Origin: Bacteroidales bacterium Phil12
Lineage (GTDB): Bacteria; Bacteroidota; Bacteroidia; Bacteroidales; P3
Direction: 5' to 3'
NCBI GenBank assembly: GCA_002633275.1
Contig: NWBO01000149.1
Span: 124,001-188,000 of the forward strand
DNA: 64,000 bases
Position numbers and translations under genes: made by a program. Every line of letters starts with the position of its first letter. The first letter of the stretch is position 1. The notes beneath the pieces were generated by a model. It did no database searches. It was not told where the DNA came from and saw only the letters and a list, made by a program, of their open reading frames with translations. Below are positions 43,539 through 53,273 of the stretch, one piece after another.

Positions 43539-44939
43539 TCATGGTCTTATTTTACCTATCTTATATCCCTTCAAGCCATAGAAACACAAATAGATATATG
43601 AAATCATAGGTATGATAAACGAATATTTAATTCCTATTGCATCAGCCAAAAGTCCCTGCAATGGAGGTAAAATCGCACCACCCACAATCATCATAATAAG
43701 TATTGACGATGCAGACGCCGTTTGGCTTCCCAATCCGTCAATTGCCAACGTAAAGACATTGCCCCACATTATGGAATTAAACAATCCTATTGCCAAAATG
43801 CACCAAACTGCAATTGTCGGAGCGACAATAAAAGATGATATTATCAAACCTAAATTTACCAAAGCAAATATACCTAAACTCAAAGCAGGCTTACCTTCGC
43901 CAAGATAGAAAAATACAAAATTAAGAATGATGAATATAATAAAGAACCAAACTTGATGAAATACGAGTCCGTTAAGAGAATAATTTACCAAGAAAATTAT
44001 AGCGAATGAAGCAATTGCAAGCAAAACCATATAGATAAATTTATTCGTTTTCTTCGCATTTGACAACGATACTGCCCCAAGAAATCTACCTATCATAGCT
44101 CCACCCCAGTAATAACTAAGGAATGCAGAAGCAAGAGATTCCGGTTTGTTCAAAATTTCTTTCATATACGACACGAAATTGCTGCCTATACTTACTTCCG
44201 CTCCGACATAAAAGAAAATTCCCAATGCCCCCAAAAGAACATAAGGTTTCTTAAATATGCTTTCCTTTTTAGATACCACATCTTCTTTTTCTTCTTTGTA
44301 AGAAATTTTTGACGTATATATGAACACCGTCAAAGCCAATAGCAATGCAGCAAGGAACATATAAGGCAAAAATACCGCCTGCGTCCCTGTGGTTTGTTTT
44401 GCAAAATAATTGAAAACAAAATATCCGCCAAGGGCAGGTCCCAATGTTGTTCCCAACGAATTAAACGCCTGAGTAAGATTAAGTCTTGAAGATGCAGTCT
44501 CTCTATCTCCAATTATGGAAACGAACGGATTTGCCGCAATCTGTAAGAACGTAAGACCTATTCCCAATAAAAACAAAGTCATCAAAAATACTGAAAACGG
44601 TAAATTCGCTTTGGCTGTCATAGCAAATAAGAAACAAGCTATTGCTGCTATTATCAGACCTATGACCAATGTATTTTTGTATCCAATCTTTGTTATCGGG
44701 TCTTTGCCTTTACGAGCGAACAAATAGAATACAAACGCCCCGACAAAATATGCCCCAAAGAATGCAAATTGAACTATATTCGCTTGAAAATGAGTTAATG
44801 AATAAACGCCTTTAAGATACGGTATCAAAACATCATTTAACGATGTTATAAAACCCCACATAAAAAACAAGACCGTTACACTTATCATAGGCATAAGTGA
44901 AGATGTCTTTGTTTCCAATTTTGAATTATTATTTTTCAT
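43539..44939 (-). CDS. Sugar MFS transporter, FucP/GluP type
   Basis: A 466-residue transporter with about 12 helices. LFFMWGFITSLNDVLIPYLKG at the first helix is the FucP/GluP signature, and GLTFLQIAANPFVSIIGDRETASSRLNLTQAFNSLGTTLGPALGG is highly characteristic of this family. The members import fucose, glucose or galactose with protons. Which sugar is used cannot be told. It lies 12 bp after the M16 peptidase gene, so cotranscription is likely. Confidence 0.9.
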   Translation of the reverse strand: MKNNNSKLETKTSSLMPMISVTVLFFMWGFITSLNDVLIPYLKGVYSLTHFQANIVQFAFFGAYFVGAFVFYLFARKGKDPITKIGYKNTLVIGLIIAAIACFLFAMTAKANLPFSVFLMTLFLLGIGLTFLQIAANPFVSIIGDRETASSRLNLTQAFNSLGTTLGPALGGYFVFNYFAKQTTGTQAVFLPYMFLAALLLALTVFIYTSKISYKEEKEDVVSKKESIFKKPYVLLGALGIFFYVGAEVSIGSNFVSYMKEILNKPESLASAFLSYYWGGAMIGRFLGAVSLSNAKKTNKFIYMVLLAIASFAIIFLVNYSLNGLVFHQVWFFIIFIILNFVFFYLGEGKPALSLGIFALVNLGLIISSFIVAPTIAVWCILAIGLFNSIMWGNVFTLAIDGLGSQTASASSILIMMIVGGAILPPLQGLLADAIGIKYSFIIPMISYIYLCFYGLKGYKIGKIRP

Positions 44940-44951
44940 CTTTGATATTGT

Positions 44952-46187
44952 TTATTTCTTTATTGTATAATATAATGTGTTATGTTTATTCTCAAAAAAC
45001 ATTTCTGTTGCCAATTCAATCAAACCATTGATTGTTACTTTTTCATAATATTCCTGTTCGATATTTATCCTTTCAAGCATATCCAAATGTGCATAATATG
45101 CAAGGTTGAGTGCTTTATCGGCAATTTTTATATTATTAAACGTCGTATTCGCGTAATTCTTATTTTTAACTTTTTGAAATTCCCTTTCGGTAGGTGGATT
45201 ATCGATAAGGTTTCTTAATTCCTGCCAAATCATATTTTCTCCAAGTTTAATATCTACATCATCTGCATATTTGCCGATAATCATAAACAAACCCTTGTCA
45301 TCATCACCCGAAATAACAGCATCTATACCCGTAAATATTTGTTTATTCCTTACCAAAGCATCATACAAACGCGAACTCTTGCCATTAGACAAAATATCGG
45401 AAAGTAAATCACAAGCGTAATAATCGTCATTTATTCTTTCGCACATAGGAAAAGTTATTACTATTACATTGGCAGGCACATCTCTTTCAACCGTCAATTC
45501 TCGGTTTTCAGTTTGCAAGGGTTCTTGTTTATAGTTTATAGTTTTTGTTCCTCGATTGCCAAAATTAAAAATACTTGCCACCAAATCGAAAACTTCTTCC
45601 GCTTTCACATTACCCGATATTGCCAAAACAGCATTGGTCGGATTGTAATACTCGGCATAAAATTCTCTTACGATTGATATACTCGCTTTTTCTATATGTG
45701 AAATATCTTTTCCTATCGTCTGCCACTTGTATGGGTGCGTGGTATAAGACAATTCTCGCATCAGTTTATGCAAATCTCCGTAAGGCTGATTCAAATTGCG
45801 TTGCTTAAATTCTTCGCAAACGACCTTCTTTTGAACATCCAAATGTTCCTCATCAATGATAAGGTTACACATTCTATCGGCTTCAATTCTCAAAATAGTT
45901 TCCAAATAAATACTTGGAACGGTGCAATAAAAGTTAGTAATATCGCAATTGGTGAATGCGTTGCTCTCTCCTCCTATGGAATTTATAAGATTATCGAAAT
46001 CGGGAAAATTCTTACTACCCGAAAACATAAGATGTTCAAACAAATGAGCAAAACCTGTGTGATTTTCATCTTCGTTTTTACTTCCGACTTTGTATAATAA
46101 ATTAACGGTTACAAGTTCTGTCATCAAATCTTCATTAACAATGACCTGCAAACCGTTATCAAATATTTTCTCTTTATATTGTATCAT
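44952..46187 (-). CDS. M16 family zinc peptidase
   Basis: I start at 46187 (411 residues, MIQYKEKIFDNGLQVIVNED), the usual opening; the alternative 46253 start would read far into addB. The inverted zinc motif is His48-x-x-Glu51-His52 (HLFEH), with downstream EEFKQRNLNQPYGDLHKLM holding the third ligand region. This is a single-repeat, pitrilysin/processing-peptidase-like protein. It has no signal peptide, so it is probably cytoplasmic. Its start overlaps addB by 14 bp, which suggests translational coupling. Confidence 0.88.
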   Translation of the reverse strand: MIQYKEKIFDNGLQVIVNEDLMTELVTVNLLYKVGSKNEDENHTGFAHLFEHLMFSGSKNFPDFDNLINSIGGESNAFTNCDITNFYCTVPSIYLETILRIEADRMCNLIIDEEHLDVQKKVVCEEFKQRNLNQPYGDLHKLMRELSYTTHPYKWQTIGKDISHIEKASISIVREFYAEYYNPTNAVLAISGNVKAEEVFDLVASIFNFGNRGTKTINYKQEPLQTENRELTVERDVPANVIVITFPMCERINDDYYACDLLSDILSNGKSSRLYDALVRNKQIFTGIDAVISGDDDKGLFMIIGKYADDVDIKLGENMIWQELRNLIDNPPTEREFQKVKNKNYANTTFNNIKIADKALNLAYYAHLDMLERINIEQEYYEKVTINGLIELATEMFFENKHNTLYYTIKK

Positions 46188-48924
46188 TATCGTCTTGTTT
46201 TTTACCCATTCGACAAAGAATATAGTAGTCGCAATAGCGACATTTGTCCTCATTTATTATTGCTTCATACTTTTCGCCTTGCTGTTTGCTTAAAAAATCG
46301 CCAAGCATTGTCTTCAAACTTTTCTCAAATGCCTCATTAGTATTTTTATCATAATAAAAAACGTTTTTATTTCTACTGCGAGACTCCGACATTGTTATAT
46401 CCCTATCATCTAAATTGGACAAATATAACAATTCGGGCTTAATCACATCTGCTTCACCATTATTATAAGCCAAATAACAATAAAACAAAATCTCAAATAT
46501 ATTCTCAAAACCGTTTTTCCTTGATTTTTGTCCTTCATTCGGGCATTGCATCAATTGTTCAAAGGTATTGAAATTTCTTTCTTTTGCAGCACCTGTTTTA
46601 TAATCAACAATACGAACAACATGTCCATAATTGCTATCCTCTACCCTATCAATCCTATCCAAACGTCCGAACAAATGAACGGTATATCCTCCAACGTTCA
46701 AATCTCTTTTATATTCTTTTTCGCCACCAATATATTCGACATTGTTTTCAAAGTCTTTCCGATAGACCTGCTTCATATATTTTTTTATCATATTCAAATG
46801 AATGGCATCTGAGCAAACACGTTTATCCTGCTCCGCAGCATCGGAATTTATATATTTATCAACAGCGTTTTCTATATACGGCATAGCATCTTCAACGCCT
46901 ATATTTTTTCCTTTAATATCTTCATAAAACAAGTTAATGCTGTTATGAAAAACGTTTCCGAATGCGATAGCCAAATAATCATCGTCGTCAATTGTTTCGC
47001 TCAGGTATCTTACGTTTTTCAAATAAAACTTCTGCTGACAATGTATAAGATTATTTAGCGATGAAGGGCTTAAACGCTTGTCGCCTTTATCCAAAAATTT
47101 CAATTCATTGATATCAAAGAAATATTCTCTGTTTTCAGGTCGTAAGGCTTTAACTGCCGTAAGACTTTTATAATTTATCTGCTTTTTTTCTCCAATCGCA
47201 GGAAATTCAATCTCTATTTGACGCAAAAATCTACTTTTTTCCTTTAACTTATTCTCCCCACCTATTGTTGTATATATATAATCTACTCTTTTGGTATGTT
47301 GCAGCAAACGATAGAAATAATATGCGAAAACTCCGCTCTTTCTTTCCATACTGCCCATATCATACGCTTTACGAAACGAATAAGGGATAAAAGAGACCTC
47401 TCTTGATAATTTCGGCAGATTATCATCATCTGTCGAAAGCATCAACACATTCTCAAAATCCAAACTACGCGTTTCCAACATACCCATTAACTGTACTCCG
47501 TCTATTCCGTCCGAAATTATGTCCAAACTAAACGCAGACAATTCTTTCTTTAATACATTTTTAATTATATCACCACCGATTTTTACATCCTTAATCTTGT
47601 CAAGCATATCGATAAAAGACAATAGCATCTCGCTTATTTTCTTTAATATCGCCACTTGCCAAAGACCGTCCTTTTGTTTATCCGTAAAAGAATCTACAAT
47701 ATGTTTTATAGTATCAAATACTTTCTGTTTACTAAACTCTCCTTTATCCACCAAAGCATATAAATCTGCAAGCAACTCATTATACAACCAAGTTTGATTG
47801 AATGGATAACCCATCGTTATATTTATCTTGCCTTTGTAGTCTGCCGGTAAGGATTTTATGACTAATGGAATCAATGATTCGTCGTTTAACACTATTGCCG
47901 TAGTGTTTAACACTGATTTGCTCGTTACCACTTCTTTTAACCACATACCAATATACGCCAAAGAAGTTGTTTCGTATGGCGAAGAAATAATATTGATTTT
48001 CTGTTTTTTGTTTGCAATATTGTCAAAGGATACATCTTTCAAATCATTGCTTTGTGGAAACAAGACTATGTTTTCTCGAATAAATATTCCCGCTTCGTTT
48101 TTATCGTTTTTCGCATAGTAATTGTCGTAATCCCAATAGAAGTCCGTCGTGTATTGTTCTTTTAACAGTCTGAATATTTTCTTTTCAACTTTATTCAAAA
48201 CCGAAAAACCGATGATTTTTATCTTTTCGCAGTTCAGTGTAATCTCTCCTTGTTCCAATCGTCTCGCAAACTCTCTATACATCTTGCCTGAATACGCCAA
48301 ATTATGCTTGTCCAACAATACGTTAAACTGCTGATAGATTTCGTATAAGTTGTTCCAAACTTTTACAAAGTTCTTTCGCATCGAGGACTCGTCATTATCG
48401 ATATTGCTATTGAACAATCGGTTTATCAATTCTATTTGCTGGCTGTTCAAATATTCTTTCGGGTCGATTTCCAAGTCCTTATAATCTTGCAAATTCCTAA
48501 ACAACGCTTCTGCATTGACCAATTCCTTATCTATTTGGTCAAAATCTTTGAGTATAACCGAACCCCAAAAATAAAATTCGTCGAAACTCTCTATCGTATA
48601 GTCATCTTGTGTTTGCAAGTTCTTTCTAAAAACATCACAATACACAGTATAAAGCAAGTACAACAATTCCAAATTATCGCCTTTTCTCATATCACCCAAA
48701 TAATCTCCCACCATTTGATCAATAGAAAATATCTTGGGAACGAAGAATACCGAATTGTCTTTATCGTTTGGTGTAACAGAGTTTCTGGCATTGTCTTTCA
48801 AATACTCAAAAAAGAAACGTATGGCACGTTGATTGGGAAACAACACCATAACATTTTGTAAATTGTCTTTTTCTTTCTCAAAAATCTTTTGAGCCACCGT
48901 ATGTAAAAAACCGCTACCTTTCAT
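46174..48924 (-). CDS. addB: AddB-like nuclease subunit of a RecB-family recombination complex
   Basis: A 916-residue protein with an inactivated helicase-like N-terminus (VMVLFPNQRAIRFFFEYLKD) and a C-terminal PD-(D/E)XK nuclease (FGRLDRIDRVE...VRIVDYKTG). Four cysteines, one in LIHCQQKFYLKN and three in CRYCDYYILC, match the AddB 4Fe-4S nuclease arrangement. AddAB resects double-strand ends for RecA loading. It follows addA by 19 bp. Confidence 0.85.
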   Translation of the reverse strand: MKGSGFLHTVAQKIFEKEKDNLQNVMVLFPNQRAIRFFFEYLKDNARNSVTPNDKDNSVFFVPKIFSIDQMVGDYLGDMRKGDNLELLYLLYTVYCDVFRKNLQTQDDYTIESFDEFYFWGSVILKDFDQIDKELVNAEALFRNLQDYKDLEIDPKEYLNSQQIELINRLFNSNIDNDESSMRKNFVKVWNNLYEIYQQFNVLLDKHNLAYSGKMYREFARRLEQGEITLNCEKIKIIGFSVLNKVEKKIFRLLKEQYTTDFYWDYDNYYAKNDKNEAGIFIRENIVLFPQSNDLKDVSFDNIANKKQKINIISSPYETTSLAYIGMWLKEVVTSKSVLNTTAIVLNDESLIPLVIKSLPADYKGKINITMGYPFNQTWLYNELLADLYALVDKGEFSKQKVFDTIKHIVDSFTDKQKDGLWQVAILKKISEMLLSFIDMLDKIKDVKIGGDIIKNVLKKELSAFSLDIISDGIDGVQLMGMLETRSLDFENVLMLSTDDDNLPKLSREVSFIPYSFRKAYDMGSMERKSGVFAYYFYRLLQHTKRVDYIYTTIGGENKLKEKSRFLRQIEIEFPAIGEKKQINYKSLTAVKALRPENREYFFDINELKFLDKGDKRLSPSSLNNLIHCQQKFYLKNVRYLSETIDDDDYLAIAFGNVFHNSINLFYEDIKGKNIGVEDAMPYIENAVDKYINSDAAEQDKRVCSDAIHLNMIKKYMKQVYRKDFENNVEYIGGEKEYKRDLNVGGYTVHLFGRLDRIDRVEDSNYGHVVRIVDYKTGAAKERNFNTFEQLMQCPNEGQKSRKNGFENIFEILFYCYLAYNNGEADVIKPELLYLSNLDDRDITMSESRSRNKNVFYYDKNTNEAFEKSLKTMLGDFLSKQQGEKYEAIINEDKCRYCDYYILCRMGKKQDDNDTI

Positions 48925-48943
48925 CTTAACACTCCTAACTCCT

Positions 48944-51943
48944 TTAACATTTTTCTATTTCGACACCCACACCTTGCTCAATATTTATATAAAACAAATA
49001 TCCCGATATTTCTTTGTCTTCAAAGCCACGAACCTTACCAAGTAAATTCATATAATGATGAACTTGCTTTTTGTATTTTTCTTGCTTTTTACCGAATTTG
49101 TAATCAATGACAATAATATTTTTATCATCATACATAATACGGTCGGGACGCTTAACCATCAATTCATTCGCTTCGTCAAAACTTATTATCGCTCTTTCGT
49201 TCAAAACGCTATACGTATCATCGAACCAATGTCTCTCTCTCGTTGTTTCTATTATCTTATCAATGATTTCTTCCAACAAAACCGTATCGTCTTTCGATTG
49301 CTCCGCTTTAAGCAATATGTTTTGTTTGTCTTCTGCTTTAATAAGATTGGAAATATATGTGTGATACTTCGTACCTATTTCCTTTTGAGAAAGTTCTTGA
49401 TACGAATTATTAAAATATTCTTCCAATTCGTCTTTATTGGATTTGGCGAAATTCACAACATTATCCGAAAACTCTATCTTATCTATCAATATCTCTTCAT
49501 TCTTTCCCTCATCGGATTTGAAAGAAGATTTCAACGTATCTTCGCAATTCTTATAAATATAAAGGTTATCCTCTCTTGCAACAAATTTACTGTTTTCCGA
49601 ATTATTTACATAGTTAAACAACAATGTATTCAACGCTTTCGCATCTTCACTCTTCGCTTTTTCTGACGGCATTGCGGATATAACCGAAAGATTATCCCTG
49701 CTACGTGTAAAAGCAACGTACATCAAATTGATTGTATCCATATACTGAGCGTGATTTTCCTTTTCAAACTCATCATTATATTTCGTATCTTCCAAACTTG
49801 AAGACATTGCCGAAAAGATTGGTAATGCGTCACCTTCGTAAGATTTAACCCAAATATTACTTGATTTATAAAAACTATTATCACAATAAGGGACAATAAC
49901 AACCTTATATGCCAAACCTTTTGATTTATGAATACTCGTCAGATGTACGCCAGCCTTAACTCCACTCATATCAACGTTACGCTCTTGCAACGTTTCGTCC
50001 CAATAATCCAAGAAATCCGTTAAATTTCCTCCCGTATTCTTGGTATAATCTTTAATATTATCATAAAAAGCAGGCAAGAAAACCGCATCATCATTAATAT
50101 CCAACACAACAGCAATATTCATAACCAGTTCCAACAAGGATTTGTCGGTCTTATAATTGCTCGCCAAAGCATCGATAAGTTTTATATCCTTATCATTACT
50201 ATTGATAATCTCCTTAGATATTACACACTTTTTGTCATTGATATATTTCAAGGTTTCTATAATCTTGCTAACCGCCAAAGATGATGAGAACTTAAATGCT
50301 ATATCACTTACAGGATTGTAATCAAAATCATCTGCATCTTTCAAAGACTTCGCCACACTGACCAAATCGACATTACTGCGGAACAATATGGCTATATCAT
50401 TCAAATCATAACCTTTATTATTATAGTATTTAATCTCCCTTGTGATATAATCAAATACCGCATCCTTATTTTCCGCAAACTGAACTCGAACTATACCTTT
50501 GTTTTCTTCTCTTATGGCTTTTTGGTCTTGAAAATCTATCCCTTTCTCCTTATATATATTTCCAAAAAGATTGTTATTAAACTCAACGACGTTGCCAAGC
50601 GAACGGAAATTGTCTTTCAACTCAATCACATTCTTGCTATCGCTTTGCTTTATCTTATCAACCTCGCCCTGCATAATAGTGTAATCGCCGCCATTGAATC
50701 TATATATACTCTGCTTTATATCTCCGAATATATACGATTTACCTCCGCTGTTCACGCATTCATTCATTAGTTTTTCCAAGTTACGAAACGAAGCACGATT
50801 GGTATCTTGAAATTCATCTATAAATATATTATCAACCCTTTGCGATATTTTCTCAAACACAAACGGGACATCGCCCTCATTCAATTTATCCAAGAAAGAC
50901 GCCGTATCATTCAACACAAATATATTGTCTTGCTTCAAAATCTCGCTCTTTATATCGGCAATATATTTCAACACACCCAACGGATAAATATTGGCATAGT
51001 AAATCTTGTTCAGCCTATACGCATCATAATTCTTTTCTATGTATTCGATTATATCGTTGGTTTCATTATAAACTTCCTCACATGTGTGGCGGTTTTTTAT
51101 TTCTTCTATCTCTATTTTTTGAGGCAATTGCTTGATATATTTATATACTCCGCCCTTTCGTCCCTCCTTGAAATCCGCTTCTTTAAGCCCGAAACTCTCG
51201 CAACTCTTCAAAAACTTTTCTTTTTTGAGCCTCAAAATCTTTTCAAACTCAAAAATACTTTTCACCAACGACTTTCTCAATTTATCCAACTGCTCTATGG
51301 AAAAATCCTCTGCATTATTCTGCAAAATAGTGCTGACATCGTCCGAGTCAAACGCATTTTTCACAAAAGCATTCAACGTTTTCTCTATGTTCCACGTCTT
51401 ATTGTCCTCGTGAATTTTATCAAAATAATTCGCCAACCACTCAAAAATTTTGTTTCCTTGCTCATCGTCTTCTTTTAGCGAAGTTACCAATGTTTTAACG
51501 GCTAATTCGTCATACTTTTGAGCATTTAACGAGAGCATATAGTTACCAACCACTCCCAATTCCTTCGTTAAATTTTTAAGCACCAACTGAAAAAACGAAT
51601 CAATTGTAGAGATATTAAAAAACGAGTAATTATGCAAAATTCTCGTCAGCAGTTCTTGTGATTTTTGTTGCAACAGCGTATCGGTTATGTTAATCGACTG
51701 CTTGGCGAATTGAGTTTTCAAGTTTTCGATATATCCAACGGTTTCGGAATCCTTTTTTCCTTGCGAAATATTCTGTAATACGTCAATAATTCGGTCTTTC
51801 ATTTCTTTGGCGGCAGCGTTTGTGAAAGTTACAGCCAATATATTTTCAAAACCGCTAACCATTGCCGTAAAAATATAGTTACTTGCAAGATTAAAAGTTT
51901 TGCCACTTCCTGCCGACGCATTATATATCTTGAAACCCGCCAT
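48944..51943 (-). CDS. addA: AddA-like UvrD-family helicase-nuclease
   Basis: A 999-residue helicase-nuclease. Walker A is ASAGSGKT (9-16), followed by ILAVTFTNAAAKEMKDRI. DEFQDTNRASFRNLEKLM is the Walker B motif and YIFGDIKQSIYRFNGGDY follows. LTSIHKSKGLAYKVVIVPYC and NLMYVAFTRSRDNLSV are motifs V and VI. The C-terminal nuclease has DRIMYDDKNIIVIDYKFGKK. It forms the recombination complex with AddB downstream. A -7 box (TATCTTTG) is at 51969-51976. Confidence 0.9.
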   Translation of the reverse strand: MAGFKIYNASAGSGKTFNLASNYIFTAMVSGFENILAVTFTNAAAKEMKDRIIDVLQNISQGKKDSETVGYIENLKTQFAKQSINITDTLLQQKSQELLTRILHNYSFFNISTIDSFFQLVLKNLTKELGVVGNYMLSLNAQKYDELAVKTLVTSLKEDDEQGNKIFEWLANYFDKIHEDNKTWNIEKTLNAFVKNAFDSDDVSTILQNNAEDFSIEQLDKLRKSLVKSIFEFEKILRLKKEKFLKSCESFGLKEADFKEGRKGGVYKYIKQLPQKIEIEEIKNRHTCEEVYNETNDIIEYIEKNYDAYRLNKIYYANIYPLGVLKYIADIKSEILKQDNIFVLNDTASFLDKLNEGDVPFVFEKISQRVDNIFIDEFQDTNRASFRNLEKLMNECVNSGGKSYIFGDIKQSIYRFNGGDYTIMQGEVDKIKQSDSKNVIELKDNFRSLGNVVEFNNNLFGNIYKEKGIDFQDQKAIREENKGIVRVQFAENKDAVFDYITREIKYYNNKGYDLNDIAILFRSNVDLVSVAKSLKDADDFDYNPVSDIAFKFSSSLAVSKIIETLKYINDKKCVISKEIINSNDKDIKLIDALASNYKTDKSLLELVMNIAVVLDINDDAVFLPAFYDNIKDYTKNTGGNLTDFLDYWDETLQERNVDMSGVKAGVHLTSIHKSKGLAYKVVIVPYCDNSFYKSSNIWVKSYEGDALPIFSAMSSSLEDTKYNDEFEKENHAQYMDTINLMYVAFTRSRDNLSVISAMPSEKAKSEDAKALNTLLFNYVNNSENSKFVAREDNLYIYKNCEDTLKSSFKSDEGKNEEILIDKIEFSDNVVNFAKSNKDELEEYFNNSYQELSQKEIGTKYHTYISNLIKAEDKQNILLKAEQSKDDTVLLEEIIDKIIETTRERHWFDDTYSVLNERAIISFDEANELMVKRPDRIMYDDKNIIVIDYKFGKKQEKYKKQVHHYMNLLGKVRGFEDKEISGYLFYINIEQGVGVEIEKC

Positions 51944-51968
51944 TAAATTTCCCGCTTGATATTTTGTG

Positions 51969-51976
51969 CAAAGATA
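51969..51976 (-). promoter_or_regulatory. Candidate -7 box of addA
   Basis: Minus-strand TATCTTTG fits TAnnTTTG, 25 bp before the ATG. No TTG at 19-20 bp. Confidence 0.4.
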
Positions 51977-52062
51977 CAGAAATTTTACATAAAATTAATA
52001 ACATACCCTCTATTTTTCTATTGACACACTTCAGACAAAATCAATATCACCAAACAATAGAT

Positions 52063-52167
52063 TAGTTAGGGACATCGGTAAATTAGTGTTAAACATTAGC
52101 AAATTGATATTAAACATCAGTAAAATAGTGTAAGATATTAGTAAAATAATAGTAAAAATATAATTTC
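52063..52167. repeat. 21-bp-periodic array (5 units)
   Basis: Units at 52063, 52084 (TAGTGTTAAACATTAGCAAA), 52105 (TGATATTAAACATCAGTAAA), 52126 (TAGTGTAAGATATTAGTAAA) and 52147. The unit at 52105 in its 5'-shifted frame resembles the units at 9294-9356. It lies in the 418-bp gap between addA and gldN; 52168-52300 shows nothing else. Confidence 0.8.
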
Positions 52168-52289
52168 CATTAGAGCCATTGCTACCAACTTTGCTACTGG
52201 CTATATTTTCAACAGGTAAAAATATAATTCATATCGAAGCCGTCGCGATTTGACTTCAAGATATATGTTTTTTCGATGCTTTTATTACT

Positions 52290-52334
52290 ACAAAAACAAC
52301 AAAAAAGTGTGCAGTCTTAAAAGACCGCACACTT
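52290..52334 (-). terminator. Intrinsic terminator of the type IX secretion operon
   Basis: Minus strand: AAGTGTGC ... GCACACTT arms with inner GTCTT/AAGAC pairing (52305-52334), followed by a T-rich tail. It lies 28 bp after the gldN stop. Confidence 0.85.
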
Positions 52335-52361
52335 AAAATATCTTGAAAAAACTTTCGTCTG

Positions 52362-53237
52362 TTAATATTCCCACATATCTTGCTCACGATTAAATATTTC
52401 TTCTTCAATCTCATCGCTCTGGAACAACGCATCCAAACCGGTAAGATACTGACTTATGCTTCTGTTCTGCGTATTGGTTGTTCGAGTTACGTATGAGGTA
52501 AATAATCGTTTAACAAAAACATCGTCGTAAGATATTTGCTGTACATCATTCTTAGGGTTGTACATATCTGCGTTAGCCAAAAGGTTTCTTACAGCAGGGT
52601 CGTTGTAACGAATCCAAAACAACGGAGTTGTACTTGAAGAACCGTCATCGGAAGGACGTGTATAAACAAAACAGAATCCCAAAATTCTAACATCACGTAC
52701 CGAGCGTTGTTTATCGACATACCAATCTTCTTTTATTCTTAAAGACTTTATATCCATAGGATTCATTGCCACAAAAGTAGAGTCCTCAACCATTATAATT
52801 TCTCCATCAGGGTCTTGAACCTCTGATTCCATACGTTCGTAATGACCTAAACCGCTAAGGATTTTTTGATAATCAGCTTCGGTCTTGAACTCATCGTCCT
52901 CGTAACAAACTATGGTTCCGTCTTTCAATGCTCTGTCGATAACAGAGAACAAATTCATTCGTCCCTGTGCGTCTTCATCCGGATCGATAGGATAATAGAA
53001 TGGTTGGTTCATCTTCTCACGAAAATCTATCAAACGCCATACTCTTTGTCTCCAAACAACATCAGCTTGACGCACGTATGGATAAACAAAAGGTTTTCTT
53101 GCTTTTTCTTGTTTGTGATCATCGTAAAAAGAATTGAAAATAGTATTATCTTCTTTCTCTTCTACAACCTGCGCAAATAAATTAGTGCTTACGAAAAGCA
53201 TAAATGCACTCAATACTAATAGACTCGTTTTTTTCAT
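52362..53237 (-). CDS. gldN: Type IX secretion / gliding protein GldN (PorN)
   Basis: A 291-residue periplasmic protein. Signal peptide to about residue 22 (STNLFAQ). Conserved segments include YVRQADVVWRQRVWRLIDFREKMNQPFYYP and IKSLRIKEDWYVDKQRSVRDVRILG, matching GldN/PorN. With GldK it forms the ring under the outer membrane in the type IX machine. It is the last gene of the operon, 36 bp after gldM, and ends at a terminator. Confidence 0.94.
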   Translation of the reverse strand: MKKTSLLVLSAFMLFVSTNLFAQVVEEKEDNTIFNSFYDDHKQEKARKPFVYPYVRQADVVWRQRVWRLIDFREKMNQPFYYPIDPDEDAQGRMNLFSVIDRALKDGTIVCYEDDEFKTEADYQKILSGLGHYERMESEVQDPDGEIIMVEDSTFVAMNPMDIKSLRIKEDWYVDKQRSVRDVRILGFCFVYTRPSDDGSSSTTPLFWIRYNDPAVRNLLANADMYNPKNDVQQISYDDVFVKRLFTSYVTRTTNTQNRSISQYLTGLDALFQSDEIEEEIFNREQDMWEY

Positions 53238-53273
53238 GACTATGTTAAATTAAAATATTCTTCCAAAATAGGT

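Noticed and set aside
50807..51478. Plus-strand ORF of 223 codons inside addA
   Set aside because: Antisense shadow of a well-supported helicase; Phe/Ile-rich product with no motif.
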